DNA of 64,000 bases from Colwellia sp. 39_35_sub15_T18 (GTDB lineage Bacteria > Pseudomonadota > Gammaproteobacteria > Enterobacterales > Alteromonadaceae), in assembly GCA_002162675.1 (NCBI GenBank), contig MAAE01000042.1:29767-93766 (forward strand), written 5' to 3'. Below the pieces are notes generated by a model. It did no database searches and had not been told where the DNA came from. It saw only the letters and a program-made list of their open reading frames with translations. Shown piece by piece: positions 28,133-38,173 of the stretch. A program made the position numbers and the translations under genes. The first letter of the stretch is position 1; each line of letters begins with the position of its first letter.

Positions 28133-30568
28133 TTAAACTGACAGTTCTATTCTCGGCTGTGCATCCTCACTACTATCTATTTTAGGTGCGCACAACAGCA
28201 ATCTTGATGAGGCAATGTTACCCTGTTTGATCAGATAATCTTTCAATGTGGCTTCTCGTTGTTCGGCAATATCTTTAAGTTGACGAACTTGTTTTTTATC
28301 CGTCACTTGGCTACCCACGACTAAACCAATATCGGCAGGCGTACTGATGGCGCAAAGATTTACCCGGGTGTCATCTTTGTCTTGCATTAAAGCAATAAAG
28401 GCTTGTAAATAGGCTTGTTGTGCTTCATTTGGCTCAATTTGCTTGGCTTGATACATTAAATCATCAAAGCGGAGTTTTAAGGCAAACTCACCCACTGTCA
28501 TGGCGACAGAAACAATATTGGCGTAAGGCACAAATGTGGTCATTAAGTAATCTTGCGTCGCCATCCGAACAGCTTTTTGGGTGATTAAGGTCACTATGCT
28601 GCTCATACCAAAATCCGGATCTGAGGTTGAACCAGACAAGGGTACGTCAAGCTCAACGTCGCCCTTACTATCTTTGAGCATGCCTAGTGCCATGTTAAAA
28701 GGTAATGCACCTTGATCAATTAAGGAACCAGCTTCGTCACTATCGGCTATGGCGGTTTCTAACCCTCGTAATAACAAAGTGATGTTACCATCAAGTTCGT
28801 CGCCCGTTAATGTGACATCAATGTCAGTATTAAGCTGGCCACTTTTTAATTCCATTTGCACGGCTTGTTTCATATAACGAGAAATAGCGGGTAAAGACAG
28901 CTCTTTTAGAAAACCTTGTACATGATGTGTTGGTTGTTTAGCAAAAGGTTGCGTATAGCCTGTAAAGTTAAAATGCGCATATTTATTACTACGGCCTATT
29001 AACTCAAACGGTGTCTGCTGCTCTTGCTTGTCAGTCGCATTACTTATCGCGCCTAAATGTAGGGTATCGATAAATAGTTTTCGATGTTTAATAGGTTCAA
29101 CACTGTTGTTCAATATTGATATTTGATTATCGTTGGTTAATGAAAATTCATTTAGGGCAATGATAAAATCGGCTTGTTGAGGATTTATCTCTTCGTTTAT
29201 TTCTTTCTTTATTTCTGCGGTAACTTCTGCAACTTTTTCCTTTCTATTTTCTTTTTCAGCTTCTGTTGCGGGCGGAGATACTAAATTAGCCAAGGCTTTT
29301 TCTTTATCAATAATTACCTCGCCTTGTAGGCTATCTAAGGTGACTTTATCAATAGACAGTTGTTTTTCGCTGACCAAAATATCACTGATGCTAAATTGTT
29401 TTAGTGTTACTAAAGGCGGCAGTTCAGCATCTTCATTTTTCGAGCCAAAAATATTATCAACAACTAGGCTGGCGATCTTTATTTTAGGAGCGTTCTGAAA
29501 GTGAAAGCTAATGTTATTCAAAGCTAACTGTTCAAAGTAGACTAATTTTTGGCTTGGTTTTTCATGATATAAATCAGCATTATTAAGTGTTAATTCACTA
29601 GTACCACTAAGCTCAGTTATTGCGCCTTGTTTAAGGGTAAGCTTTAAATCATTGATGATATTTTCTAGTTTTTCTAGATTGAAAAACTGCTGTTGATAAC
29701 CAACAGCAAGCTCATTATTACTGAGTTTGGCTTGGCTGATGTGTAATTTTACTTGTTCAGGCGCTATCGTTATTTGTTGCTTACTCGTCAATGAAAGTGA
29801 GCCATCAAGCACGGATAGCTCGTCAACATAAGGTTGTAACTTGTTAAGGGGATAGTTAGTTATTGATAACTGGCTATTGATGTCACCTTGTCCCTGTTCA
29901 AAGCTTGCATCTGCGCTTAATTCAATGACGGTTGTATCGATAACGCTTTGCAATGACAACGTTGCCTGTTGTGATTTTAGGTCCGCTTTTAATTGGCTAA
30001 TTAACAAGGATTTGATGTTGAATTGATGGGGCTTATCGTTGTTATTAATCGCAATGTTAACTTGCTTTAATGCTAATTTTGGTAGTATTAGCTGATACGG
30101 GAATGGTTTTGATTCAGTGTCAGCGGATTCTTTGGGAGGATTATCGGCATTTTCTTTGTTGATATCAACGCCAGCAATAATGAGTTGTGTTGCTGTTTTG
30201 TCAATGTTGAGATAAGCCTCATTAAGCTTAAATTTAGTCACGACAATTTCATCAAATAGTAAACGGAATAAGGTTAAACGAATGGTTAATTCATTTATCG
30301 CCAGCACTTTTTCTGGCTTGTTTAGTTGGCTTTTATATAAGATTAAATCACTGACCGTTAATTGGCTGAGAAATGGGTTATAACGAATACTCGTCTCAGC
30401 TGAAAGAACCAGTTCTTGTTCAAGTAATATGGGCTCGATAAAGTGTTTGCTAAGTGGCGATGAAATGGCCCATATACTTAAATAAAGACCAACAAAAGTA
30501 GCAAAGGTTATTTTTAGCCATTTATTCGATAAAAAAGAGGCTTTTTTTGTAAAAGAAGCAGTGTTCAT
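28133..30568 (-). CDS. DUF748 domain protein (AsmA/TamB-like envelope protein)
   Basis: 811-residue protein with one N-terminal membrane anchor (about residues 17-40) and a long periplasmic region of repeated beta-rich segments, such as LSVDKV-type and LTLNNADL-like strands, typical of DUF748/AsmA-like proteins. A Lys/Glu-rich linker lies near residues 430-455. The family is thought to be linked to envelope lipid or outer-membrane homeostasis, but its function is not settled. It lies directly downstream of the CpxA-like kinase gene on the same strand (32 bases), so it may be part of the envelope-stress transcript. Confidence 0.75.
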   Translation of the reverse strand: MNTASFTKKASFLSNKWLKITFATFVGLYLSIWAISSPLSKHFIEPILLEQELVLSAETSIRYNPFLSQLTVSDLILYKSQLNKPEKVLAINELTIRLTLFRLLFDEIVVTKFKLNEAYLNIDKTATQLIIAGVDINKENADNPPKESADTESKPFPYQLILPKLALKQVNIAINNNDKPHQFNIKSLLISQLKADLKSQQATLSLQSVIDTTVIELSADASFEQGQGDINSQLSITNYPLNKLQPYVDELSVLDGSLSLTSKQQITIAPEQVKLHISQAKLSNNELAVGYQQQFFNLEKLENIINDLKLTLKQGAITELSGTSELTLNNADLYHEKPSQKLVYFEQLALNNISFHFQNAPKIKIASLVVDNIFGSKNEDAELPPLVTLKQFSISDILVSEKQLSIDKVTLDSLQGEVIIDKEKALANLVSPPATEAEKENRKEKVAEVTAEIKKEINEEINPQQADFIIALNEFSLTNDNQISILNNSVEPIKHRKLFIDTLHLGAISNATDKQEQQTPFELIGRSNKYAHFNFTGYTQPFAKQPTHHVQGFLKELSLPAISRYMKQAVQMELKSGQLNTDIDVTLTGDELDGNITLLLRGLETAIADSDEAGSLIDQGALPFNMALGMLKDSKGDVELDVPLSGSTSDPDFGMSSIVTLITQKAVRMATQDYLMTTFVPYANIVSVAMTVGEFALKLRFDDLMYQAKQIEPNEAQQAYLQAFIALMQDKDDTRVNLCAISTPADIGLVVGSQVTDKKQVRQLKDIAEQREATLKDYLIKQGNIASSRLLLCAPKIDSSEDAQPRIELSV

Positions 30569-30600
30569 ATCCGTGAATATCTCTCTGTGAATATTAAATT

Positions 30601-32022
30601 TTATGCATAAGGGATTTGAATGATAACAGATAATCCTTGAGTTGAATTGTTCTTGGCAAAAATTTTGCCGTGGTGGGCGAGAATGGCTTGCTTGGCTATC
30701 GCAAGGCCCAAACCTGTACCGCCGGTATGGCGGTCTCTAGCAAGGTTTACTCGATAAAAAGGAGCAAATAATTGTGTTAAGGCTTGTTCTGGCACGCCAT
30801 TACCGCTGTCGGTAATGGCTAAGGTAATTTCATTTTTATGGCGGGATAAATCGACCTTAATAATACTTTGTTCAGGACTATATTTTACCGCATTGTTTAG
30901 CACGTTAGTGATGGCGCTAATCAGCAAGTTTTGATCTGCTACTAGGTGAATATCCTCGGCAATACTGATGTAAATGTTGATAGACTTTTCATCGGCAGTA
31001 AATTGTTCATCATTAACGATGTTTTGTACTAACAAGGAGAGGTTTACTGGCTGAAAGTTAGCGGTTTGCAGGGTGTTTTCTAAACGGGATAGTGACAGAA
31101 CATCAGCGACCATTTGGTCTAGGCGATCAATTTCAAGTTGGCAACGCTGTAAATATTGCTCTCGTGCTTGGGGTGTTGTGGCTTCTTGTTGTGCTAAGCC
31201 AAGTGCCATTTGCAGTCGGGTCATTGGTGAGCGTAATTCGTGCGATACATCACCCAGTAAGCGCTGTTGTGCACTTTGATGTTGCTGTAGTTGCTCTGCC
31301 ATTTGATTAAAGCTTTGGGCAAGTTGCCCTAATTCATTGTTACGCTGGCTAGTTAGTGTCACTCGCGTGGCAAAATCTCCCTGTCCTAATTTAGTGGCCG
31401 CTTTTTTGATAAGCCTAACAGGCTTGCTAAATGAATGGGCAAGCAGTAAACAAAATACTAAGCTTACAAGGGTTGGTATGGTAAAGCGAACCCAGTAAGG
31501 GAGTGCGAGTACCATTTGGCCAATATTTCGCTCATGCTGTTTTCTAGAAATAAAAACTTGATAAGGCTGTTTATTTATTTTTATTGCCACAGGGCCAATT
31601 AATCGTGTATGTGAAAAAATATTGGTTTTTGGTTGAATAAATTCTTGCTGATTAAGGTAGGTTGTTAGTGCCTGTTGATGTTTTGCAGGTAATAGAAATA
31701 AGCTAGTAACCTGCGCAGGTGTATTAACACTTTTAAACCAAATATTAACAGGCATTTGAGCGAACCTTTTATGTCTCATTTTTTGCAATTCAGCGATGCT
31801 TGTTATGCCACTGCGTTCGATGCGCCTAGCGACGTTGTGTAACTGACGTAATTCCTCGTGCTCAGGTGCTTGGCTAACCACGTTGCTAAAACCTTCATTG
31901 GATAATTGCTTAGAAATAAAGCGGGTACTCGCCACCGACACAATGGCAATGAACCAAAACCAAATAAAAAGTTTTATAGTGAAAGAAGCAAAAAAGGCTT
32001 TCATTCGAGTGGCCATATTCAT
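30601..32022 (-). CDS. cpxA: Sensor histidine kinase, CpxA-like
   Basis: 473-residue membrane kinase: helix 1 (about 12-32), a periplasmic domain (about 33-170), helix 2 (about 177-197), HAMP (about 198-250), dimerisation box with the phospho-acceptor His in GDVSHELRSPMTRL, and an ATP domain with N-box NAVKYSP, G1 DSGNGV and G2 GTGLGL. Its start overlaps the response-regulator stop by 4 bases. Similarity to CpxA, the CpxR-like partner and a nearby CpxP-like gene support an envelope-stress role. Orthology to E. coli CpxA is inferred. Confidence 0.85.
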   Translation of the reverse strand: MNMATRMKAFFASFTIKLFIWFWFIAIVSVASTRFISKQLSNEGFSNVVSQAPEHEELRQLHNVARRIERSGITSIAELQKMRHKRFAQMPVNIWFKSVNTPAQVTSLFLLPAKHQQALTTYLNQQEFIQPKTNIFSHTRLIGPVAIKINKQPYQVFISRKQHERNIGQMVLALPYWVRFTIPTLVSLVFCLLLAHSFSKPVRLIKKAATKLGQGDFATRVTLTSQRNNELGQLAQSFNQMAEQLQQHQSAQQRLLGDVSHELRSPMTRLQMALGLAQQEATTPQAREQYLQRCQLEIDRLDQMVADVLSLSRLENTLQTANFQPVNLSLLVQNIVNDEQFTADEKSINIYISIAEDIHLVADQNLLISAITNVLNNAVKYSPEQSIIKVDLSRHKNEITLAITDSGNGVPEQALTQLFAPFYRVNLARDRHTGGTGLGLAIAKQAILAHHGKIFAKNNSTQGLSVIIQIPYA

Positions 32023-32735
32023 GCTTCTATACCTGTTAAAAATAGATAGCCAGCGCCACGCACAGTCTTGATTTTTTCATCGTTACAAAAGGATGAGAAT
32101 TTTCGCCGAACATTACCAATATGAACATCAATACTACGATCAAAAGGACTAAGCTTTCGACCTAAAACCTGTTCTGAAATGGTGTCTTTGGAAATTATTT
32201 TTCCCTGCTGCTCCATTAACAAAGTTAATATTTGATACTCTGCCCCGGTTAGTTCAATCGCATTTTGATGACAAAATACTGCTCTAGTACCATGATTTAG
32301 TTCAATACCATTAACGTGCAGTATAGAGTTTTGCTGTTGTAATGCTTGTTGGTTTTGCTGATTAACGACAGTGATGCGACGTAAAATGGCCTTAATACGC
32401 GCTAATAATTCTTGGTGATGAAACGGTTTAGCAAGGTAATCGTCGGCACCTAATTCTAACCCCAGCACTTTATCGTTGTTGTCGCCTTTTGCGGTGAGCA
32501 TTAATATAGGGGTTTTGTGCTCAGACCCTAATGCTTTGAGTACCTCAAAACCGTTAAGTTTTGGCATCATTACGTCAAGTAAAATTAAGTCAAACTTGTT
32601 GTTATAGGCTTGTTCAAGTCCCGATTGACCATCAAAGCAGCAGTGTACAATAAAGTCTTGCTGGGCAAGGTAGTCTACTAATAGTTCAGCTAACTCATGG
32701 TCATCATCAATAAGTAATATATGCTTTTTATTCAA
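32019..32735 (-). CDS. cpxR: Response regulator, CpxR-like (OmpR/PhoB family)
   Basis: 238-residue regulator: receiver domain (about 1-115) with phospho-acceptor Asp54 in LLLDVMMP, acidic pair Asp10-Asp11 and switch residue in LTAKGD; C-terminal winged-helix DNA-binding domain (about 140-235) with RSIDVHIGNVRRKF and VRGAGYLF. It is translationally coupled to the kinase gene. A pair of GTAAA half-sites lies in the upstream divergent region, suggesting autoregulation. Confidence 0.88.
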   Translation of the reverse strand: MNKKHILLIDDDHELAELLVDYLAQQDFIVHCCFDGQSGLEQAYNNKFDLILLDVMMPKLNGFEVLKALGSEHKTPILMLTAKGDNNDKVLGLELGADDYLAKPFHHQELLARIKAILRRITVVNQQNQQALQQQNSILHVNGIELNHGTRAVFCHQNAIELTGAEYQILTLLMEQQGKIISKDTISEQVLGRKLSPFDRSIDVHIGNVRRKFSSFCNDEKIKTVRGAGYLFLTGIEA

Positions 32736-32826
32736 GTGAAGTTCTTACCTTGTTGTTTAGTTGAGTTATTCCAATGGCTATTATTCTACCTTATTCATTA
32801 TCAGCTTATGTTTCGCTATTGTCACC

Positions 32827-32842
32827 TTTACTCAATCTTTAC
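32827..32842. promoter_or_regulatory. CpxR-type box
   Basis: TTTACTCAATCTTTAC is two direct TTTAC half-sites 11 bases apart; on the other strand it reads GTAAA-N6-GTAAA, the CpxR binding pattern. It lies between the divergent cpxR-like and cpxP-like genes and could control both. Confidence 0.6.
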
Positions 32843-32929
32843 ATTGGCTTTGCGTTTCTTTGCACTGCATTATTTATACTAGATTTGGTCAAATTAATTA
32901 ATCAATGTATTTAAACTTTGGAGTTTATT

Positions 32930-33406
32930 ATGAATATTACCAAATCAATGAAAGCTATGGCCGTGGTAACAACACTGTGCACTGTTATGGCTTTTTCAGG
33001 AATTTATAGTGTTAATGCCTCGGGTTATGATCTTGCTTTTGATTCACCTAGGCATCACCAAAAGGGTGGCGAGCATAGAATGAAGCGAATGATTAAAGCA
33101 CTTGCGTTGTCGGAACAGCAGCAGGTACAAATCAAAGAGATTAGAACAGAAGCAAAGACGCAATATGAAAGCTTACGTGATTCAATGAAACAATTTAGAG
33201 AAGAGGCAAAGGTACTTATTCAGGCAGAAACCTTTGATGAGCAAGCGTTTATTGCTCTACAAGAAGCTTATCAGCCTAGTTTTGAGCAAGCAGGATTGGC
33301 AAAGGCAAAAACAAAGCATGCTATTTTTAATATCTTAACCACTGAGCAGCAAAATAAATGGTCAGAGATAATGGCAAAGCGCAAAGCCAAATTTGATAAA
33401 AATTAG
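32930..33406 (+). CDS. CpxP/Spy family periplasmic protein
   Basis: 158-residue protein with a signal peptide (about residues 1-29). The mature part is helical and contains two LTxxQ-type motifs, LSEQQQVQIKEIR and LTTEQQNKWSEIM, that define the CpxP/Spy family. These proteins act as periplasmic chaperones or inhibitors of CpxA. I chose ATG 32930, preceded by GGAG; the TTG at 32918 sits upstream of that site. It is divergent from the CpxR-like gene and its stop overlaps the convergent M56 gene by 4 bases. Confidence 0.85.
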   Translation: MNITKSMKAMAVVTTLCTVMAFSGIYSVNASGYDLAFDSPRHHQKGGEHRMKRMIKALALSEQQQVQIKEIRTEAKTQYESLRDSMKQFREEAKVLIQAETFDEQAFIALQEAYQPSFEQAGLAKAKTKHAIFNILTTEQQNKWSEIMAKRKAKFDKN

Positions 33407-35520
33407 CTTTGTAGGCTAAAAGCAAATACTTTAGACATTTGGCTTTCTACGGGCTTACCATCAACTTTTGCCGGTGAAAATCGCCATTGCTTTATTGCTG
33501 AGCGGATGGCGCTTTTGAAATAATTTATTTTATTTCGGTGAGTAAACTGAATGTCTTTGATTTGGCCGTTAATATCAATAGTGAAATTCACTTTAACTTC
33601 TATTTCAATGCCTTTACGCTTAGCTACACTGGGGTAAATAGGATTGACTGATTTTAATTGTTTGGCATTGTGCCAAATAGGTGTCGTTTTTTGTGTCAAT
33701 GTTTGAAAAAGGTTTTGTTCAATGCCTTTTGTTGATATAGCCACTTCATTTTGTTTTATTGTCAACAGACTTTTATGTTTCGAAGGCTTTACCGTCTGAG
33801 AAAGCGTTTGAGAAAAGGTTTGAGAAAAGCTTTTTGTATGTAAAGGTTGCTTTTGCTCTACGGTACTATTTACATCTTTTTGTACAACTGTAATAGCACT
33901 GCTTTTTTGCTTACTAATAGCGAGCATTGAGTTTTTGCTTGTACTCGCATCAGAGGCAGCTAGCTGCATCAGTTCTTGTGCGTATGGGTTGTAAATAGCA
34001 GAATATTGCTTGTGTGAATTTGTTTGTTGAAAAGCTTGTTCAACCATAGAGCTAGTATTGCTTTGCTCCGACTCGCTAAGAGCGTTAGCTGCTTTGTGCT
34101 CTGTTATTGATAGATTGCTTAATTGCGTTGCGAACTTAGCAGTATCATTAGTCGCCAAGGCTTGTTCACTTGTGCTTCGGTAAGTTTGTTTGTTATAGGT
34201 AGACTTTCGGTAGGTTGACAATACCGTGTTGTAGTTGTTCTCAGTTGGCTGTTTATCCGCGGCAATAGTTACTATAGGCACTACTTTTTCGGTTGACTGA
34301 TGTGGGGTATGGGTTTGTTTATTTTGTATAGTTTGTGGTGATAATAGTTGTTTAGCGATAGAGCTTGCTGGTGGTTTATTACTATTAAGCTGATTGTGGT
34401 TAGCTAGCATGCTATTCGCTTGGTTAGCATCAGTAATAGTATCATTGTTGGCTCTAAACAGCGTATCACTATGCCAAAGATCTAACAAAGGCATGGTAAG
34501 TAGTTGCTTGCTTGATAACAGTAAAATTGAAAAAATTATCGTGGCACTGGCAAACCATCTGCTGATGTTATTTTGAGGTGCACAGTGATGACCAACTAAA
34601 CGGATGACTCGCTGTTTTAAATCGCCGCCTGACGCCGCCATCGCCATACTAGGTATAGTATGATGATGGTGAGCTTTACTACATAAAGAAGCGGTATCGG
34701 CTAGTGTATGAGCGTAAGCTACCGCATCTCCACAATGCTGCACAGCAATGTCGTCACTGCAATATTCTCGCTCATTACGCATTTGTTTTGACACCCAGAG
34801 CACAGCAGGATGGAAAAACAAAAGTATTTCAACGAAAGTTTGCAGAAAATTAACCAAGTAATCATGACGACGAATATGGGCCAGTTCATGCAATATTAAC
34901 ATTTCGAGTTGTGCTGAGTTTAAACCGCTAATCATGGTGGCAGGTATTAATACCACGGGCTTAAGCCAACCTATTGCCATAGGTACGTCAACTTTTAATG
35001 AAATTAACAGCTTAGGGGTAATCGTTAGGTTTATTTGCTCAGCTAATTCGTTGAAACGCGTTAATAACTGTGTCGAGGGTTCAACACTACCGTGCTGAGG
35101 TAACTTGTTTACGTTGTATATTTCTAGTAATAGCTTGCTAGCCAATAAGATTACGGCGGCAAGCCATAGTAAGGCAATATAAGGTAAAATTGAGGGCAGT
35201 AATTCACTTAACTCTTGATAATTAAAGAAAACGTTAGGCTGTTTAGATTCATGTATAAAATTAGTGAATGACAACACACTAGCACTAGTAAACACTAATT
35301 CGCTACGATAAATCATACTAAATGTTATGAGCGGCAATAATAAATTGGCTAACATCGCTAAAGCTGATAGCAGGTAACGAAGTTGAGGGTTTTTATTACT
35401 GACAATGAGTAATGCTGATTTTAATACTGTTGCCACTAACAGGCCTTGCCACAAAAAGTGCAATAAGGTTAGCGCTAAGCTGTACAAAAAAGAACTGTTA
35501 AATAAGTGCTCTAGCATCAT
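33403..35520 (-). CDS. BlaR1-like M56 peptidase fused to a TonB C-terminal domain
   Basis: About 705 residues. The N-terminal part has about four membrane helices and a zinc-protease motif HELAH in LEMLILHELAHIRRHDYL, as in BlaR1/MecR1. The middle (about 340-610) is a long low-complexity Ser/Thr/Gln-rich linker. The C-terminal domain (about 620-705) is TonB-like: NPIYPSVAKRKGIEIEVKV and AIKQWRFSPAKVDGKPV. No penicillin-sensor domain is present. It is paired with a BlaI-type repressor gene upstream (27-base gap), so it probably senses an envelope signal and cleaves or inactivates that repressor. The start is one of two adjacent ATGs (35520/35517). Confidence 0.82.
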   Translation of the reverse strand: MMLEHLFNSSFLYSLALTLLHFLWQGLLVATVLKSALLIVSNKNPQLRYLLSALAMLANLLLPLITFSMIYRSELVFTSASVLSFTNFIHESKQPNVFFNYQELSELLPSILPYIALLWLAAVILLASKLLLEIYNVNKLPQHGSVEPSTQLLTRFNELAEQINLTITPKLLISLKVDVPMAIGWLKPVVLIPATMISGLNSAQLEMLILHELAHIRRHDYLVNFLQTFVEILLFFHPAVLWVSKQMRNEREYCSDDIAVQHCGDAVAYAHTLADTASLCSKAHHHHTIPSMAMAASGGDLKQRVIRLVGHHCAPQNNISRWFASATIIFSILLLSSKQLLTMPLLDLWHSDTLFRANNDTITDANQANSMLANHNQLNSNKPPASSIAKQLLSPQTIQNKQTHTPHQSTEKVVPIVTIAADKQPTENNYNTVLSTYRKSTYNKQTYRSTSEQALATNDTAKFATQLSNLSITEHKAANALSESEQSNTSSMVEQAFQQTNSHKQYSAIYNPYAQELMQLAASDASTSKNSMLAISKQKSSAITVVQKDVNSTVEQKQPLHTKSFSQTFSQTLSQTVKPSKHKSLLTIKQNEVAISTKGIEQNLFQTLTQKTTPIWHNAKQLKSVNPIYPSVAKRKGIEIEVKVNFTIDINGQIKDIQFTHRNKINYFKSAIRSAIKQWRFSPAKVDGKPVESQMSKVFAFSLQS

Positions 35521-35547
35521 CAAATATCAAGTTTATTTTATTAACGT

Positions 35548-35928
35548 TTATTTTTCTAAAGAGTTAAGTAGTTGACGAATATCATTTATTTCTTCAGCAG
35601 AAGTCGACTCATCAATGGCACGCATCACTAATTTTGATGTTGAGCCACCAAAGGCTTTACTGATCAAGTCTTTAATTAATGATGACTGGGTATGCATTTC
35701 ACTATTTGCGGCGGCATAGACATGCGCACGGTTAGTTTCATCACGAATAACCAGAGCTTTTTCGTGCATAATTTGTAGTATTTTTAATACGGTTGTATAG
35801 CCCGTTTTTTGCGTTGTGCTTACTACTTCATGTATTTGTCTTACGGTTGCAGGACCCATTTGCCAAAGAATGTTAAGTAAGGTTAACTCTGCTTCTGTTG
35901 GCTTTACTACTGATTTATCACGCGCCAT
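35548..35928 (-). CDS. BlaI/MecI family transcriptional repressor
   Basis: 126-residue winged-helix repressor, with the family pattern PTEAELTLLNILWQMGPATV near the N-terminus and KTGYTTVLKILQIMHEK in the recognition helix region. The C-terminal helices form the dimer domain. It lies upstream of the M56-TonB gene in the same orientation. A 20-base palindrome at 36019-36038 is a candidate operator for self-repression. Confidence 0.92.
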   Translation of the reverse strand: MARDKSVVKPTEAELTLLNILWQMGPATVRQIHEVVSTTQKTGYTTVLKILQIMHEKALVIRDETNRAHVYAAANSEMHTQSSLIKDLISKAFGGSTSKLVMRAIDESTSAEEINDIRQLLNSLEK

Positions 35929-36018
35929 GTCTTTTTCCTATCGTGGACTACATTGACGACGGCAGCCATAGATGAATGCCGTAGTCTGCTCAATATTACT
36001 ATCTTGATTCTTACCTTG

Positions 36019-36038
36019 GTTACGAACTTAATCGTAAC
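36019..36038. promoter_or_regulatory. Candidate BlaI-type operator palindrome
   Basis: Arms GTTACGA and TCGTAAC with a 6-base spacer, about 90 bases upstream of the BlaI-family start. The inner TTAC/GTAA core resembles BlaI/MecI operators (TAC...GTA dyads). Assignment is by position and symmetry only. Confidence 0.45.
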
Positions 36039-36087
36039 AAGTGAATATTTATCCTATACGCTGTTGATTTAATGAGCAAGTGTTTAT

Positions 36088-37008
36088 TTACTCAGCTGCT
36101 TCAGAAACCGACTCAGCTGTTAGTGTGGCATAGAGCTCACCCAAGCGTGTTACTGTTTCAGGGCCTGCGTCAGGGGTGAAGTCGACCATATTTTGAGCAA
36201 AGACGCTAACAACTGTTGAGCCTAATTTAAAACGACCCATTTCATCACCTTTATTAAACTTGATGGCATCTACACCTTTTGCTGGATATTGCCATCTAAA
36301 AATATCTTTACCTGCCGGTGGTGTAATGGTGCCTGCCCATGTTGTTTCTATACTGGCTACTATGGTCGCGCCAACTAATACCATAGCCAATGCACCATGT
36401 TCGGTATCAAAAATGGTAACAACACGTTCATTGCGGGCAAATAAATCGGGGACATTATTAGCGGTTAATGGGTTTACTGAAAATAATTCACCCGGTACGT
36501 AAATCATTTCACGTAAGGTAGCGGCCATTGGCATATGAATTCTATGGTAGTCTTTTGGAGCTAAGTAAATACAAGAGAACTTGCCTTTTTGAAATGGCGC
36601 CGCAGTTCTTGCGTCACCTCCTAGCAAGGAAGTCAGACTATAATCAAAGCCTTTGGCCTGAATTAACTTGCCCTCAACGATATCGCCTTGTTGCGAAATA
36701 GCACCATCTACGGGATAGCATAAGGTGTTAGCATCTGAGTCGATGGTGCGAGCACCATCTTCTAACTCACGAGTGAAAAAGTCATTGAAGGTGTCAAAAT
36801 CATTGGCCTTTTTCAATTTAGCTTCATTCATATTAATGTTGTAAGCTTTGATAAAAATATCAATCAATTTAGTGGTTAGCCAACCCATTTTAGCGGCGGC
36901 AAGTTTACCTACTAGTCGAGATATTGCATGCTTAGGCATGGCATATTGTAAGGCTATTTTTATTTTGTCACTTAGCTTTGTACTGGTAGATATATTCTCT
37001 GAGGGCAC
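36088..37008 (-). CDS. psd: Phosphatidylserine decarboxylase
   Basis: Makes phosphatidylethanolamine from phosphatidylserine at the inner membrane. 306 residues; the proenzyme self-cleaves at the LGST motif (in [11 protein letters not shown]), forming the pyruvoyl group on the small subunit. The N-terminus ([20 protein letters not shown]) aligns with E. coli Psd. The GTG start at 37008 follows an AAGGA site. It is downstream of rsgA (29 bases); psd-rsgA-orn is a conserved group. Confidence 0.96.
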   Translation of the reverse strand: MPSENISTSTKLSDKIKIALQYAMPKHAISRLVGKLAAAKMGWLTTKLIDIFIKAYNINMNEAKLKKANDFDTFNDFFTRELEDGARTIDSDANTLCYPVDGAISQQGDIVEGKLIQAKGFDYSLTSLLGGDARTAAPFQKGKFSCIYLAPKDYHRIHMPMAATLREMIYVPGELFSVNPLTANNVPDLFARNERVVTIFDTEHGALAMVLVGATIVASIETTWAGTITPPAGKDIFRWQYPAKGVDAIKFNKGDEMGRFKLGSTVVSVFAQNMVDFTPDAGPETVTRLGELYATLTAESVSEAAE

Positions 37009-37037
37009 GTCTTTTCCTTTATTTATTCTATTGATAA

Positions 37038-38081
37038 CTAATCGTTAAACCGTGAAGTTAATTTGTTTTCGCCTAAACTGGCAATAATTCGTTGAAAACT
37101 TGCCAATCGCTTTGGATTTATTTGCTCTTGCTGACCAGCTGCCACTAAGGCACAACCAGGATCATTGTGGTGTTTACAATCTCTAAACTTACATAAACCA
37201 CTAAAAGGTGAAAACTCTTTAAAACCTTGATAGACCTGTTCGGGTGTTAAATGCCACAGACCAAACTCTCTAATACCGGGGGAGTCTATTAAATCGCCGC
37301 CATCATTGAAATGATAAAGCCGAGCCACTGTCGTCGTGTGTTGTCCTAAGCCAGAGTTCTGCGATACCTCTTTGGTGACTAAACCTAAATCGGGCATTAA
37401 TGCATTAACGAGTGTCGATTTTCCTACTCCAGATTGACCAACAAAAATACTGGTATGTTGGTTTAGTTGCTCTTTGATATTACTAATGCCTTCATTTGTG
37501 TGGCTGCTACCATAAAGGACTTGATAGCCAATATCTCGATAAATTTGTAATTGCTGTTCAACCTCACGTTGCTCACGGTCAGTAAACTCGCCCAGTAAAT
37601 CTGTTTTATTTAACACAATAACAGGGGTTATACCAGTTTGTTCAGCCGCAACTAAATAGCGATCAATTATATCGCTATTAAAAGCAGGAAGAAGGGATGA
37701 AACAATTAATATTTGGCTAATATTAGCGGCAATTGGTTTTACACCGTCATAAACATCAGGGCGGCTTAGTACAGAATCACGCTCATGTACCGCTTCAATA
37801 ATGCCACGAATGCTGTGTTGTGTTTCTTTACCTAAGCGCCACAGCACTTTGTCACCACAAACTAAAGAGCTAATAGAACGACGTAAATTACAGCGATAAA
37901 TATTGCCGTTTTCATCTTCTACATCGGCATGTTGACCAAAACGACTAATTACAACACCTTGCTGAGCAGCGCCTAGTTCATCATCTGACCATTGTACTTT
38001 ATCTGACTTTGGCCGTAACTTTTTGTCATGATTAGCTTTAATGCGTCGTTGTTGACCTTTAGTTAATTTTTTCTTAGACAC
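37038..38081 (-). CDS. rsgA: Ribosome small subunit-dependent GTPase RsgA
   Basis: Late 30S-subunit assembly factor, 347 residues. OB-fold domain near residues 35-105, then a circularly permuted GTPase with motif order NKTD (G4), [12 protein letters not shown] (G1), DSPG (G3), and a C-terminal zinc site [15 protein letters not shown] basic N-terminal tail is typical. It is divergent from orn, as in E. coli. Confidence 0.96.
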   Translation of the reverse strand: MSKKKLTKGQQRRIKANHDKKLRPKSDKVQWSDDELGAAQQGVVISRFGQHADVEDENGNIYRCNLRRSISSLVCGDKVLWRLGKETQHSIRGIIEAVHERDSVLSRPDVYDGVKPIAANISQILIVSSLLPAFNSDIIDRYLVAAEQTGITPVIVLNKTDLLGEFTDREQREVEQQLQIYRDIGYQVLYGSSHTNEGISNIKEQLNQHTSIFVGQSGVGKSTLVNALMPDLGLVTKEVSQNSGLGQHTTTVARLYHFNDGGDLIDSPGIREFGLWHLTPEQVYQGFKEFSPFSGLCKFRDCKHHNDPGCALVAAGQQEQINPKRLASFQRIIASLGENKLTSRFND

Positions 38082-38173
38082 AAGTGTTGATCATTTTATT
38101 TAATCCTAAGTATTTGTCAGCTATTATACTTATATTCAGAGTTTAATGCTTGTGCAATTTTTAAGGGATGTTT

